In this document: positions 34,720-42,629 of the stretch, one piece after another
Position numbering within the stretch: the stretch's first letter is position 1
Layout of the letters: each line of letters opens with the position of its first letter
From: VSJD01 sp041653875
GTDB taxonomy: Bacteria > Verrucomicrobiota > Kiritimatiellia > JAAZAB01
Assembly (NCBI GenBank): GCA_041653875.1
Contig: JBAZEM010000012.1
Location: 10,447-74,446 of the forward strand
Length of the DNA: 64,000 bases
Direction: 5' to 3'
Program-made: the position numbers and the translations under genes
Notes under the pieces: model-generated
The model's database searches: none
Seen by the model: only the letters and a program-made list of their open reading frames with translations
What the model was told of the DNA's origin: nothing

Positions 34720-35813
34720 ATTTCCAGCAGCTGATCCAACGAAAGGGTGGTTTGAGCGGCGTGGTTGTTTTCGTAAAGCGCCCGCAAGAGATCGGCCAGA
34801 TCGCCTTCCATGACCTTTTCCAGGTTGTGCGAGGTGAAATGAATGCGGTGATCGGTCAGGCGGTTTTGCGGGAAATTGTAGGTGCGGATGCGCTCGCTGC
34901 GGTCCCCGCTGCCGATCTGGGAGCGGCGCGATTCGCCCGCCTGGTTGTCCGCTTCCCGCCGCTTCAGCTCCAGCAGGTGCGAGCGTAAAACGCGCATGAC
35001 CTTCGCCCGGTTCTTGTGCTGGGAGCGTTCCTCCTGGCTGGCCACGACCAGGCCGGTGGGCAGGTGGGTGATGCGCACGGCGGAATCGGTTTTGTTGACG
35101 TGCTGGCCGCCGGCGCCGGAGGCGCGATACACGTCAATGCGCAGATCTTCGGGCTTGATCTCGATCTCATCCATGTCCTCGGCCTCGGGCAGGACGGCCA
35201 CCGTGGCGGTGGAGGTGTGAATGCGCCCAGACCCTTCCGTGATGGGGACACGCTGGACGCGATGGGCGCCGCCCTCAAACTGCATGGCGCGGAATACGTT
35301 TTCACCCTGGATTGAAAATACAATTTCCTTGTATCCGCCGCTCCCGGAGGGGCTGGCGTCGATAAGTTCGGTCTTCCAGCCGTTATTTTCGGCGTAGCGC
35401 ATATACATGCGCGCCAGATCCCCGGCAAAGAGCGCCGCTTCGTCGCCACCCGTGCCGGCGCGGATTTCCATGATCGCGTTGCGCTCGTCATTGGGATTGG
35501 GGCGCTGGAGTTCGATCAGCAGAAGCCGTTCGGCTTCCGGCCGGGCTGTTTCGGCCTTGGCGAGTTCCTCTTGCGCCAAGGCCTTGAGTTCGGAGTCGGC
35601 GCTGTCCGAGGCGGTCAGTTCCTGATGTTCACGGATATCCTTCTGCAGGCGCGCCAAGGCGTTGGCGCGCGCCAGTATTTTTTTCAGGCGGGCGTGGGAT
35701 TTAAGCAGATCGCGTAATTTCCGCGGGTTCTCGGCGGCGGCCGAGGCCAATTGCGCCTCGCGCTCGGCAAGCCGGGCGCTCAGGGCTTCGAGGAATGCGG
35801 GGGCGAGGTCCAT
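34716..35813 (-). CDS. prfA: Peptide chain release factor 1
   Basis: Recognises UAA and UAG and triggers peptide release. 365 residues. The GGQ loop is ASGAGGQHVNKTDSAVRITH. The stop-codon recognition PxT tripeptide reads PIT in RVQRVPITEGSGRIHTS, where PAT or PVT is common. A typical helical N-domain (about 1-105) and AGTGGDEAALFAGDL are present. It sits between rpmE and prmC on the minus strand, a common order. Confidence 0.97.
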   Translation of the reverse strand: MDLAPAFLEALSARLAEREAQLASAAAENPRKLRDLLKSHARLKKILARANALARLQKDIREHQELTASDSADSELKALAQEELAKAETARPEAERLLLIELQRPNPNDERNAIMEIRAGTGGDEAALFAGDLARMYMRYAENNGWKTELIDASPSGSGGYKEIVFSIQGENVFRAMQFEGGAHRVQRVPITEGSGRIHTSTATVAVLPEAEDMDEIEIKPEDLRIDVYRASGAGGQHVNKTDSAVRITHLPTGLVVASQEERSQHKNRAKVMRVLRSHLLELKRREADNQAGESRRSQIGSGDRSERIRTYNFPQNRLTDHRIHFTSHNLEKVMEGDLADLLRALYENNHAAQTTLSLDQLLEM

Positions 35814-35877
35814 GGCGTAATTTTCGATTGCCGATTGCGGATTGAACCGAGAGATTCAGAATGCCGGGGGGGGGGCG

Positions 35878-35913
35878 AAAAAGGCCAGGCGGTGAAAACA
35901 CCTTGTCCTGGCC
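35878..35913 (-). terminator. Intrinsic terminator after rpmE
   Basis: On the minus strand GGCCAGG pairs with CCTGGCC, with an inner GGTG/CACC stem, then TTTTT. It separates rpmE from prfA. Confidence 0.8.
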
Positions 35914-35929
35914 CTGTTAAACGGCGGCG

Positions 35930-36130
35930 CTATTTCTTGCCGTAGCGCTTCTTGAACTGCTCCACGCGTCCGGCCGCATCCACGTATTTGGCCGTGCCCG
36001 TATAAAAAGGATGGCAGGCGGAACAGGTGTTGACTTGCATGTCCTTCACGGTCGAACGGGTATGAACCACATGCCCGCAAATACATGTAATCGTGGAGTC
36101 TTGATATTTTGGATGGATTTTTTCTTTCAT
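35930..36130 (-). CDS. rpmE: 50S ribosomal protein L31
   Basis: 66 residues from ATG 36130: MKEKIHPKYQDSTITCICGH, then VNTCSACHPFYTGT. The four Cys (CxC and CxxC) mark the zinc-binding form. Open frame continues upstream to 36217 but without family similarity. Confidence 0.95.
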   Translation of the reverse strand: MKEKIHPKYQDSTITCICGHVVHTRSTVKDMQVNTCSACHPFYTGTAKYVDAAGRVEQFKKRYGKK

Positions 36131-36240
36131 TCCCTGATCCTCTCCGGTGCTTGCTTTAGGCGCAACGATTGCCAAAAGCGAGGTAGCTAACCATAGCGTT
36201 GCCGTGAATGCAAGCACTTTTTTAGGAATGTCAAAGCTTA

Positions 36241-36254
36241 TTAGAAATGTCCCC
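36241..36254. mobile_element. Possible relic of an ISNCY-like element end
   Basis: TTAGAAATGTCCCC is identical to 63911-63924 in the element at the right edge of the window. No transposase remains here. From 36131 to 36406 nothing else was recognised. Confidence 0.4.
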
Positions 36255-36406
36255 TTTTTGCTGTTGGCATGTTATTGGGTTAGCTCGGGTTCCGCCCCGA
36301 GAATGGGCTTATATAGCTCGTCGGAGGGGGGCGGAATCCGAGCGGCGACTTAGGATGCGGCGTCGCCACGGGTGGTTTGCGGCCGGGATATAGGGGATAC
36401 GTTGGG

Positions 36407-37670
36407 ATAGGGGTCAGTCCGATGGGATAGGGGTGATAGGGGTCAGTCCGAGAATCTTGGTATTTCATTGACTTTGGCGGGAATGAGATGATAGGGGTCA
36501 GTCCGAGAATCTTGGTATTTCATTGACTTTGGCGGGAATGAGATGTAGAAGAAAATTATGCCAAGGAAACCCAGGGTAGAATATGCAGGGGCGTTTTATC
36601 ATGTGATGAGCCGTGGAGATCGTGGCGAGGCTATTTGCCGGGACGATGCGGATCGCGATCTGTTCTTTAAAACTTTAAGCGAAGTTTGCGCGCGAACTGG
36701 TTGGAAAGTTCATGCCTATGTCCTGATGAGCAATCATTATCATCTCTTGTTGGAGACGCCCGAGGCGAATTTAGTGATGGGAATGAAATGGTTTCTGAGC
36801 ACGTATACATTGCGTTATAACGCACGATATCGACAACGGGGGCACGTGTTTCAAGGACGGTACAAGACGGTCATGATCGAGCCGGAGGAGCGTGGTTTTA
36901 TCGAACGCGTGAGCACCTATATCCACCTAAATCCCCTGCGGGCACAGTTGGTGCATTGGCCGGAAGAGCGGCTGAACCTCTATCGCTGGAGCAGTTGCCT
37001 GGTGTATATGGAGCAGGCAAAGAAGCCGAGCTGGTTGGAGGTCATGAGGGTGTTGGATTGTGTTGGTGTTGATGAGCGGCGCGGGAGATGGGGGCGCGCG
37101 TATAGTGAGTATATCGAGAAATGTTGCGAAGAATGGGCCGATGAACAAGGACGTAAAGCATTGACGAGGGAATGGAAAACGATTCGGCGCGGATGGTTCC
37201 TTGGGGGAGACACCTTTCATGAAAGGCTTTTGAAATCAGTCGGGGAGCAACTGAAAGGCAAGAAAATCGAGACATACGGCGGCGAGGAGAAATGCGAGCA
37301 TGATGAACGGGCGGCGTCTGCTTTACTGGCAAAAGGGCTGGACAGGATAGGGTTGACCGTTGAAAGTCTGTCTGCGTTAAAGAAAAATGATAAACGCAAA
37401 CAGGTATTGGGTTGGTGGCTGAATCGCCAGGCCTGTGTTGGATCCGAATGGATTAGCAATCATTTAGTGATGGGACATCGGACATCGGTTTCAAAGGCAT
37501 GCGGAATAGTTGAAAGAAGTCGCGATGACGGCATTAATCGCCTGCGAAAAAAACTGGAAACACCAAAAATCTCGGACTGACCCCTTATTCCCCTGCGAAA
37601 AAAACTGGAAACACCAAAAATCTCGGACTGACCCCTTATTCCCCCAAAATCTCGGACTGACCCCTTATTC
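36407..37670 (+). mobile_element. RAYT (REP-associated Y1 transposase) element
   Basis: One transposase gene flanked by inverted copies of GGGGTCAGTCCGAGA. Upstream GATAGGGGTCAGTCCGA occurs three times, the last two within 55-bp direct repeats (from 36435 and 36490). Downstream TCGGACTGACCCCTTATTC occurs three times, with a 51-bp direct repeat (37541 and 37592) that copies the end of the gene. Confidence 0.88.
36558..37580 (+). CDS. REP-associated tyrosine transposase (Y1_Tnp)
   Basis: 340 residues. IS200-like HUH nuclease domain (about 1-150): VEYAGAFYHVMSRG, the metal-binding His60-Tyr-His62 in MSNHYHLLLET, and the nucleophile Tyr121 in STYIHLNPLRAQ. Such enzymes nick and join single-stranded DNA at hairpin-foot sequences and are linked to dispersal of REP repeats. 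The C-terminal half (about 180-340) has a helix-turn-helix-like region (KQVLGWWLNRQACVGSEWIS) that may recognise DNA. Its stop codon lies within the flanking inverted repeat, and the last 8 residues are repeat-encoded. It appears intact. Confidence 0.93.
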   Translation: MPRKPRVEYAGAFYHVMSRGDRGEAICRDDADRDLFFKTLSEVCARTGWKVHAYVLMSNHYHLLLETPEANLVMGMKWFLSTYTLRYNARYRQRGHVFQGRYKTVMIEPEERGFIERVSTYIHLNPLRAQLVHWPEERLNLYRWSSCLVYMEQAKKPSWLEVMRVLDCVGVDERRGRWGRAYSEYIEKCCEEWADEQGRKALTREWKTIRRGWFLGGDTFHERLLKSVGEQLKGKKIETYGGEEKCEHDERAASALLAKGLDRIGLTVESLSALKKNDKRKQVLGWWLNRQACVGSEWISNHLVMGHRTSVSKACGIVERSRDDGINRLRKKLETPKISD

Positions 37671-37751
37671 CCCGGGAGGATTGGGAGGATCGCCTGATTG
37701 CGGCCCAACGGGCCGTGGGCGAACTGAAATTAGGCAAAAAAGGCGGCCGCA

Positions 37752-38495
37752 TTACGTCTGTTCCCGCCGGTCGCGCACAACACGAGCCGGGACACCGACG
37801 GCGATCGCATAGGCCGGGATCGAGCGGGTCAGGACGGCGCCCGCGCCGACGATGGCGTTACTGCCGACCGTGATCCCATCCAGCACTTTGACACCGGCGC
37901 CAAACCAGCATTTTGCGCCAATTTCGATACCGTGGGAGCGCGAGCCCTGCTGGGTTACGGAAGCTTCGACATCCCGGGGATCGTGATCGCCACCAATAAA
38001 ATAGCAATAGGCCGCCACAAGGGTGTCGTCCCCCAACGCGACGCGGCTGCCGGAAAACACTTCGCAGTTAAACCCGATGTTCACCCGCTCGCCCAGAACG
38101 ATGTCGCCGTTTTTACAGCTCAGGATGGAATTCCGGCCGAGGAAGACGCCGGACCCGATGCGGATGCCCGTATTGTCCCGGCCCTTGGCATCCAGCAGGC
38201 AGTTGTCGTCAACGATGACATTATCCCCGATTTCGATTTTGTGCGGATGCCGCAGCACGATGTTGGTGCCGAACACAACGTTCCGTCCGCATTTGCCGAG
38301 CAGGCCGGGATAGAGCTTGGCGCGCAGAAAGAGACCCAACAGGCCCGGCAGGCGGGCGCAAAACAGGACGATCAGCTCGTATTTCAACAGCGGCCAGAAT
38401 CCGCGCCGGCCGACAATCAGGTCGCTATAGCGCGCCAACCGGGATTTGGACTCGGCGGCCATTTCGCGCTGAATGATGACGCTTTCAGTTTTCAT
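37752..38495 (-). CDS. Left-handed beta-helix acyltransferase
   Basis: 247-residue hexapeptide-repeat transferase, probably adding acetyl to a surface sugar. N-terminal ~70 residues are helical and basic with a hydrophobic stretch (ELIVLFCARLPGLLGLFL). Then hexapeptide coils such as IEIGDNVIVDDNC, IRIGSGVFLGRNS, IVLGERVNIGFNC and ITVGSNAIVGAGA. The catalytic-type His lies in FIGGDHDPRD. The ending AVGVPARVVRDR is typical of O-acetyltransferases. Polysaccharide genes lie further downstream at 39-46 kb. Confidence 0.88.
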   Translation of the reverse strand: MKTESVIIQREMAAESKSRLARYSDLIVGRRGFWPLLKYELIVLFCARLPGLLGLFLRAKLYPGLLGKCGRNVVFGTNIVLRHPHKIEIGDNVIVDDNCLLDAKGRDNTGIRIGSGVFLGRNSILSCKNGDIVLGERVNIGFNCEVFSGSRVALGDDTLVAAYCYFIGGDHDPRDVEASVTQQGSRSHGIEIGAKCWFGAGVKVLDGITVGSNAIVGAGAVLTRSIPAYAIAVGVPARVVRDRREQT

Positions 38496-38525
38496 GGGCG
38501 GAAAATTAACTACGAAACACGCGAA

Positions 38526-38802
38526 TTACGCGAAAGGAGATCGATTTACGAAGCGCTCGTGTTCAATTTTAGGATAATGTCCAAAATTAATCAGCAGTCC
38601 CAGTTGCTTGGCGGTCGATTTTAGACGCTTTCCCGTAAAGATACACGTTTGTACTTGTATGTTTTTGGGAGAGACAGCGTGTCGCTGTCCGTGGCGGGCA
38701 ACATGCCCGCCCTCCCTTGGGTTGCGGGCGCTTAGCCCGCCTTAAATAATTTATGACCTGTGCCCGGTGCTCGTCTGCCAACAAAATAATCTTCTCTGCC
38801 AT
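38526..38802 (-). pseudogene. GxxExxY protein, C-terminal fragment, interrupted
   Basis: The first part reads MAEKIILLADEHRAQVINYL and the second, in another frame after the insert, LKSTAKQLGLLINFGHYPKI then EHERFVN. Together they match the end of GxxExxY family proteins, which have a PD-(D/E)XK-like fold and unknown function. The N-terminal half with the GxxExxY motif itself is missing. Confidence 0.75.
38625..38741. repeat. Palindrome-rich REP-like insert in the GxxExxY fragment
   Basis: Three hairpins: GACAGCGTGTCGCTGTC (38673), GGCGGGCAACATGCCCGCC (38693) and GCGGGCGCTTAGCCCGC (38724). The insert splits the GxxExxY coding sequence after VINYL. Confidence 0.75.
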
Positions 38803-38900
38803 TTTCGCGCCTTTCGCGTGTTTCGTAGTTAATCTCTTCCTGAACGGACAACGGATTTATGAGCATTGTATCCGGCCCTGCGTGGGTGTCGAGAGCGAAT

Positions 38901-39467
38901 TCATCGTTTTGCCCCTCTATATTTGAACCACAGCACGAGAATCACGGGAGGCAACGTTATGGCCAGTTCCACCAGGATCAGGCGCAGGTTCGGCAGCGAC
39001 CATACCGCGGCCCAGGTCTGCTTGGCCGCCGGCGGGAAAAAGGCGCAGGCGGCGTGATGGAAGCGCTCCGAGAACGGCCAGGCCAGCATGAGCCCAATGG
39101 GCGGCGAACGATCCACCGTGAGCCAATCGGCCAGTAGATGACTGCCCAGGAGCGCCAGCAAAAGACCCAGCGGCCAATACCCCGTCCGCCGCGTTCGTAA
39201 TCGGCCGTAAATCCATATTGCCAGGGCCGTTACGCCAATCCAAACCAGTGTATGCGTCACCGTCTGGTGATAATAATTCGCATTACCCCGCAAGATGCCG
39301 AAAAAATAATCCAGGTCCGGCGCATTGGCCAGGAACACGCAAAACAGCAGGGGACGCCACACCGCGCGGAACCGCCCGGCCAGTTCGTCCCAGCGCCGAT
39401 AACGCGGCAGGAACCGAGCCAGGCCAAGGGCGAGACCGATCAGACTATGGGCAATGGGGGAAGGCAT
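38901..39467 (-). CDS. YdjM-type membrane-bound metal-dependent hydrolase
   Basis: 188-residue inner-membrane protein of the YdjM/LexA-binding family (putative zinc hydrolase). Four to five hydrophobic segments, with the family's polar residues at their ends: PSPIAHSLIGLALG, LANAPDLDYFFG, YHQTVTHTLVW and GSHLLADWLTVD. Function is unknown; some members belong to the SOS response. Its start overlaps the upstream gene by 23 bases, so the two are probably translated together. Confidence 0.85.
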   Translation of the reverse strand: MPSPIAHSLIGLALGLARFLPRYRRWDELAGRFRAVWRPLLFCVFLANAPDLDYFFGILRGNANYYHQTVTHTLVWIGVTALAIWIYGRLRTRRTGYWPLGLLLALLGSHLLADWLTVDRSPPIGLMLAWPFSERFHHAACAFFPPAAKQTWAAVWSLPNLRLILVELAITLPPVILVLWFKYRGAKR

Positions 39468-40317
39468 GGTGGAATTTTCGATTTTCGATGCGCCTTACCC
39501 ACAGGCGCGTCAGCCGCCGCGCCACGGTCCGGGCGCCGCCGCGCGCGCCGGCCGGTGTAATGGCGGCGGGGTGTCCAGCCAGCATGCGAGCGATGGAGAC
39601 CGCGGGATGTGCGGCGTCGAACGCGCCCTGATAAATGAACCCATAGGTTCCCGCAAAACGCTCTTCGCCGGCAAAGGGCAACGGATCGGAGCCGGGGATC
39701 ACCGTCATGCCGCGGGCGCGGGCTATGCGCATCGGGCGTGGTTCGGGCCACAACGCCGGCCTTAAGGCGGTGTCGCCTATGCGCAAGACCCGGTCTTGAT
39801 CGCCGGCGATCAATTCCCGCACCAGCCGCCCGCGCGCAAACAGCCACTTGCCGGGCGCCCAGGCCAGCACCGGGATTCCGCCGGCTTCGGCCACTTTTTG
39901 AATCGCGTCGCGGGCCGGCAAGCCATCCGGGATTTTTGCGCGCATGGCCATGCCGAGAATTTCCAGCCGTTCGCGGGTCACAATCTGGCGCCCCGCCACT
40001 ATACACACCCGGCCGACTTCGGAAAGACTAACCGTCACGCAAACCGGATCCGGTCCGCTCGTTATCGCGAGGCCAAGTCCAACAATGGCCTTGTCACGAT
40101 CTTGGAGGCGGCTGAAAAAATCGTGTTCGCGGCTTTCCGCCAGGAACGCCAGCTTATGAACGCCGTTGCCGGTCGTTTCCGGCCCTGCCGAATTGGCCGG
40201 CCAGCCGGCCAACCGGTCCAGGTTTTGAATCAGGTGGCGGAACACGGCCTTGGTATCGTAGGCGGGATAGAAGTGCACATGGCCATCGGCCGCGACAATA
40301 CTGGGCATATTATTCAT
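39445..40317 (-). CDS. Putative PHP/amidohydrolase-like protein of unknown function
   Basis: 290 residues, no signal or membrane segment. Possible metal ligands: ADGHVHFYP near the N-terminus (HxH) and VIPGSDPLPFAGEERFAG near the C-terminus (late Asp), as in amidohydrolase or PHP enzymes. In between are AGRQIVTRERLEILG, VLAWAPGKWLFARG and RIGDTALRPALWPEP. I do not recognise a named family and assign no substrate. It overlaps the YdjM-like gene. The C-terminal ~45 residues are Arg-rich. Confidence 0.7.
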   Translation of the reverse strand: MNNMPSIVAADGHVHFYPAYDTKAVFRHLIQNLDRLAGWPANSAGPETTGNGVHKLAFLAESREHDFFSRLQDRDKAIVGLGLAITSGPDPVCVTVSLSEVGRVCIVAGRQIVTRERLEILGMAMRAKIPDGLPARDAIQKVAEAGGIPVLAWAPGKWLFARGRLVRELIAGDQDRVLRIGDTALRPALWPEPRPMRIARARGMTVIPGSDPLPFAGEERFAGTYGFIYQGAFDAAHPAVSIARMLAGHPAAITPAGARGGARTVARRLTRLWVRRIENRKFHHAFPHCP

Positions 40318-40444
40318 AACGAAAATGAATTACCACAAAATTCATCAGGATTAAACCGATATTTTCCTTGTTTCCCGGCATATTTCAACATTAATATCGC
40401 TCGTTAGCAACCATTAGCGGTTGTAAAATCGCAGCTTGGCGCCG

Positions 40445-42487
40445 ATGAACAAAAAATTTATCATGCTCATGCTGGGCGTGCTCGCGGTCGGGGTCGTCTT
40501 TCGCCTGCTCCTTTTTGCCTTCGCTTATCAGAAACTGCCGCTGTCGTCCGATGAAGCCTGGCCGGGCCTGATGGCCATGCACATGCTCAAGGGCGAATTC
40601 CCGGTGGTCTATTGGGGCCAATCCTACATGGGCACCCAGGAATCCTTCATTGACGCCGCGCTTATTTTCCTGTTCGGCGCCCACACGCTTACGATCCGCA
40701 TCTATCCGCTGGTCTTTGCCTTCCTGTTCCTGGCGGTCAGTTACCGGCTGGCGCGCAGCAGTTATAACCGCGAAGTCGGCCTGATTACGCTCGTCCTGCT
40801 GGCGATACCCGTTCCTTACCTGGCGATGTGCGGCGCGGCCATTCCGCCCGATAATTACCTGGCTGTCACCACCCTGGGCAGTATCGCGCTCCTGCTGACC
40901 AGCCGGATCGTTGCGGCGGAGCGGCGTAATTTTTCGACTTTCGTCCTGCTGGGCGCCGTGCTGGGGTACGCGTTTTGGCTGCACTTGTTGATCGTCAGCT
41001 ATATCGTGGTGGCGGTTCTGTTTTTGTTTCTCAAGGACAAGCTCCTGCTCATCCGCAAGGAATTCTGGGGACTGGCGCTGGCCTTTGGCGTCGCCAGTCT
41101 GCCGCTCTGGTGGTTTAACCAGACGCACGATTTTGCCACGTTCAAAGACGTGGGCGGGCAGGTAAGTTGGGCGCAGACATTCGTAATGCTACAGACCGCC
41201 CTGACGTACACCGTTCAATTTTTCATCGGCATGCGCGTCATGCTGTACGGCGACAACAGCAACATCGCGGCCCTTCCGCCGGCGTTGTATTACCTGCTGG
41301 CCGCAATCTGGGGCGGGGTGCTGGCGCTGGCGCTCATCGTTAGTTGGAAACGGCTGTGGCGGCTCTGTTACCTGTCGCTGAAGAATACGGACGGCACGGC
41401 GCTGTTGCTGGCGACGGCGGCCGTGAGCCTGGCGGTTTTCGCCAAAAGCCGGCGTTCGGGCGCGAACGAGGCGCGCTATCTTCTGCCGATTATTTCCGTC
41501 CTGCCCATCCTGTTTGCGTATGGCCTATGGCGCTTGCGACAATGGGCCCGGCCGGTGTTTTACGCGCTCATCGCCATCGTGCTGGTCGCCCAGGTCTGGG
41601 GCAATGTCCTGCTGGCCAAGGCCTGGAACGATCCCGCCTTTGTCGCCGGGCCGCTGGAACTGCCCGATACGCGTCCGCTGATTGATTTCCTGAAGAATAC
41701 CGGCATCCGCCATGCCTATGCCCACTACTGGCTTTCCTACCGGATGACCTATGAAACGCAGGAAAACATCATTGTATCCGAGCCGTATAACGAGCGCTTC
41801 TCCAGCAAGCCGGTGAAATTTTTAGATGTCGTCAGCGCGGCGGAAAAGGTCGCCTTCATTACGCACCCGACCCTTGGCATCAAGGCCGACACCTTCGAAA
41901 CGCTCCTGCGCGGCATCGGCGGCGCCTGGCAGAAAACCAATATCACCTGTTTCACCGTCTTCTACGATTTTAAGCCGCCCTGCGGCGCCGAACGCGCGCT
42001 CCGGGAAATCCCGCGCGACCATTGGCAGGTGACCGCCTCGCTCAACCCGGCCAAGGCGCCCCTGATGACGGACGGTAAAACCGACACCATCTGGTCCAGC
42101 GATATGCCGCAGACACCCGGGATGACGATTAACGTGGATATGGGCGCAGTTTATCCCTTAGCCAAGATCAGGTTCGACCTGGGCACGGTCTGGTGCGATT
42201 ACCAGCGCGGCTCAAAAATCGAAGTCTCCACGGACAACCGCCAATGGCAAACAGCCTTCGAGTATGGCGACGTTGCCTGCGGTCTGTTCTGGAACAACGA
42301 CCAGCCGCGCTTCCTGGTCCACGGCGATTTTTTTACTTGCGCGTTCGCTCCGCTGAATGCGCGCTATGTGCGCGTCACTCAGACCGGTTCGGACCCGCGT
42401 TTTTGCTGGACGATCGCCGAACTGCGTTGCTTCGGCCCCCCCGCGCCGTTGTATAGACGTTCGGATAAGGGGCAACTTTTTCTGTAG
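40445..42487 (+). CDS. GT39-type membrane glycosyltransferase with F5/8C-like C-terminus
   Basis: 680 residues. Around eleven transmembrane segments occupy about 1-420. The first external loop has LPLSSDEAWPGLMAMHMLK with the Asp-Glu of GT-C family 39 (PMT/ArnT-like) enzymes, which use lipid-linked sugars on the periplasmic face. After a soluble middle region, residues about 530-670 form a discoidin/F5/8 type C-like carbohydrate-binding domain (WQVTASLNPAKAPLMTDGKT, IRFDLGTVWCDYQRG, ARYVRVTQTG). The fusion suggests the domain helps bind a glycan acceptor. ATG at 40445 was chosen; a TTG lies nine bases upstream. Confidence 0.83.
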   Translation: MNKKFIMLMLGVLAVGVVFRLLLFAFAYQKLPLSSDEAWPGLMAMHMLKGEFPVVYWGQSYMGTQESFIDAALIFLFGAHTLTIRIYPLVFAFLFLAVSYRLARSSYNREVGLITLVLLAIPVPYLAMCGAAIPPDNYLAVTTLGSIALLLTSRIVAAERRNFSTFVLLGAVLGYAFWLHLLIVSYIVVAVLFLFLKDKLLLIRKEFWGLALAFGVASLPLWWFNQTHDFATFKDVGGQVSWAQTFVMLQTALTYTVQFFIGMRVMLYGDNSNIAALPPALYYLLAAIWGGVLALALIVSWKRLWRLCYLSLKNTDGTALLLATAAVSLAVFAKSRRSGANEARYLLPIISVLPILFAYGLWRLRQWARPVFYALIAIVLVAQVWGNVLLAKAWNDPAFVAGPLELPDTRPLIDFLKNTGIRHAYAHYWLSYRMTYETQENIIVSEPYNERFSSKPVKFLDVVSAAEKVAFITHPTLGIKADTFETLLRGIGGAWQKTNITCFTVFYDFKPPCGAERALREIPRDHWQVTASLNPAKAPLMTDGKTDTIWSSDMPQTPGMTINVDMGAVYPLAKIRFDLGTVWCDYQRGSKIEVSTDNRQWQTAFEYGDVACGLFWNNDQPRFLVHGDFFTCAFAPLNARYVRVTQTGSDPRFCWTIAELRCFGPPAPLYRRSDKGQLFL

Positions 42488-42612
42488 CCCGCCTGCAACG
42501 CTGTAGCACTGCGGGCAGGCCGTCGGACGGCGGGCCGACGTTCGCGTCCGCGCGAGCCTACCTGCCCGCATCGCTACGCGAAGCGCTGCAGGCGGGTCGT
42601 CTCGCGGCTACA
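42484..42612. repeat. Inverted GTAGCCCGCCTGCA repeat between GT39 gene and miaB
   Basis: GTAGCCCGCCTGCAACGCTG at one end and GCTGCAGGCGGGTCG plus GCGGCTAC at the other, with internal GGCGGGCCGACG hairpins. It fills the intergenic space. Confidence 0.7.
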
Positions 42613-42629
42613 ACTGCGAAATTGCGAGT

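Larger units (their letters stand above)
38506..38832. mobile_element. Inverted-repeat-bounded GxxExxY cassette (decayed)
   Basis: TTAACTACGAAACACGCGAA (38506-38525) is the exact reverse complement of 38813-38832. Between them lie two fragments of one GxxExxY-type gene interrupted by a palindrome-rich insert. This explains most of the 405-base gap. Confidence 0.7.

Noticed and set aside
37678..37745. Short protein-like stretch (EDWEDRLIAAQRAVGELKLG) after the RAYT element
   Set aside because: Possibly the tail of an interrupted gene, but there is no matching front part upstream of the element and no recognised family.
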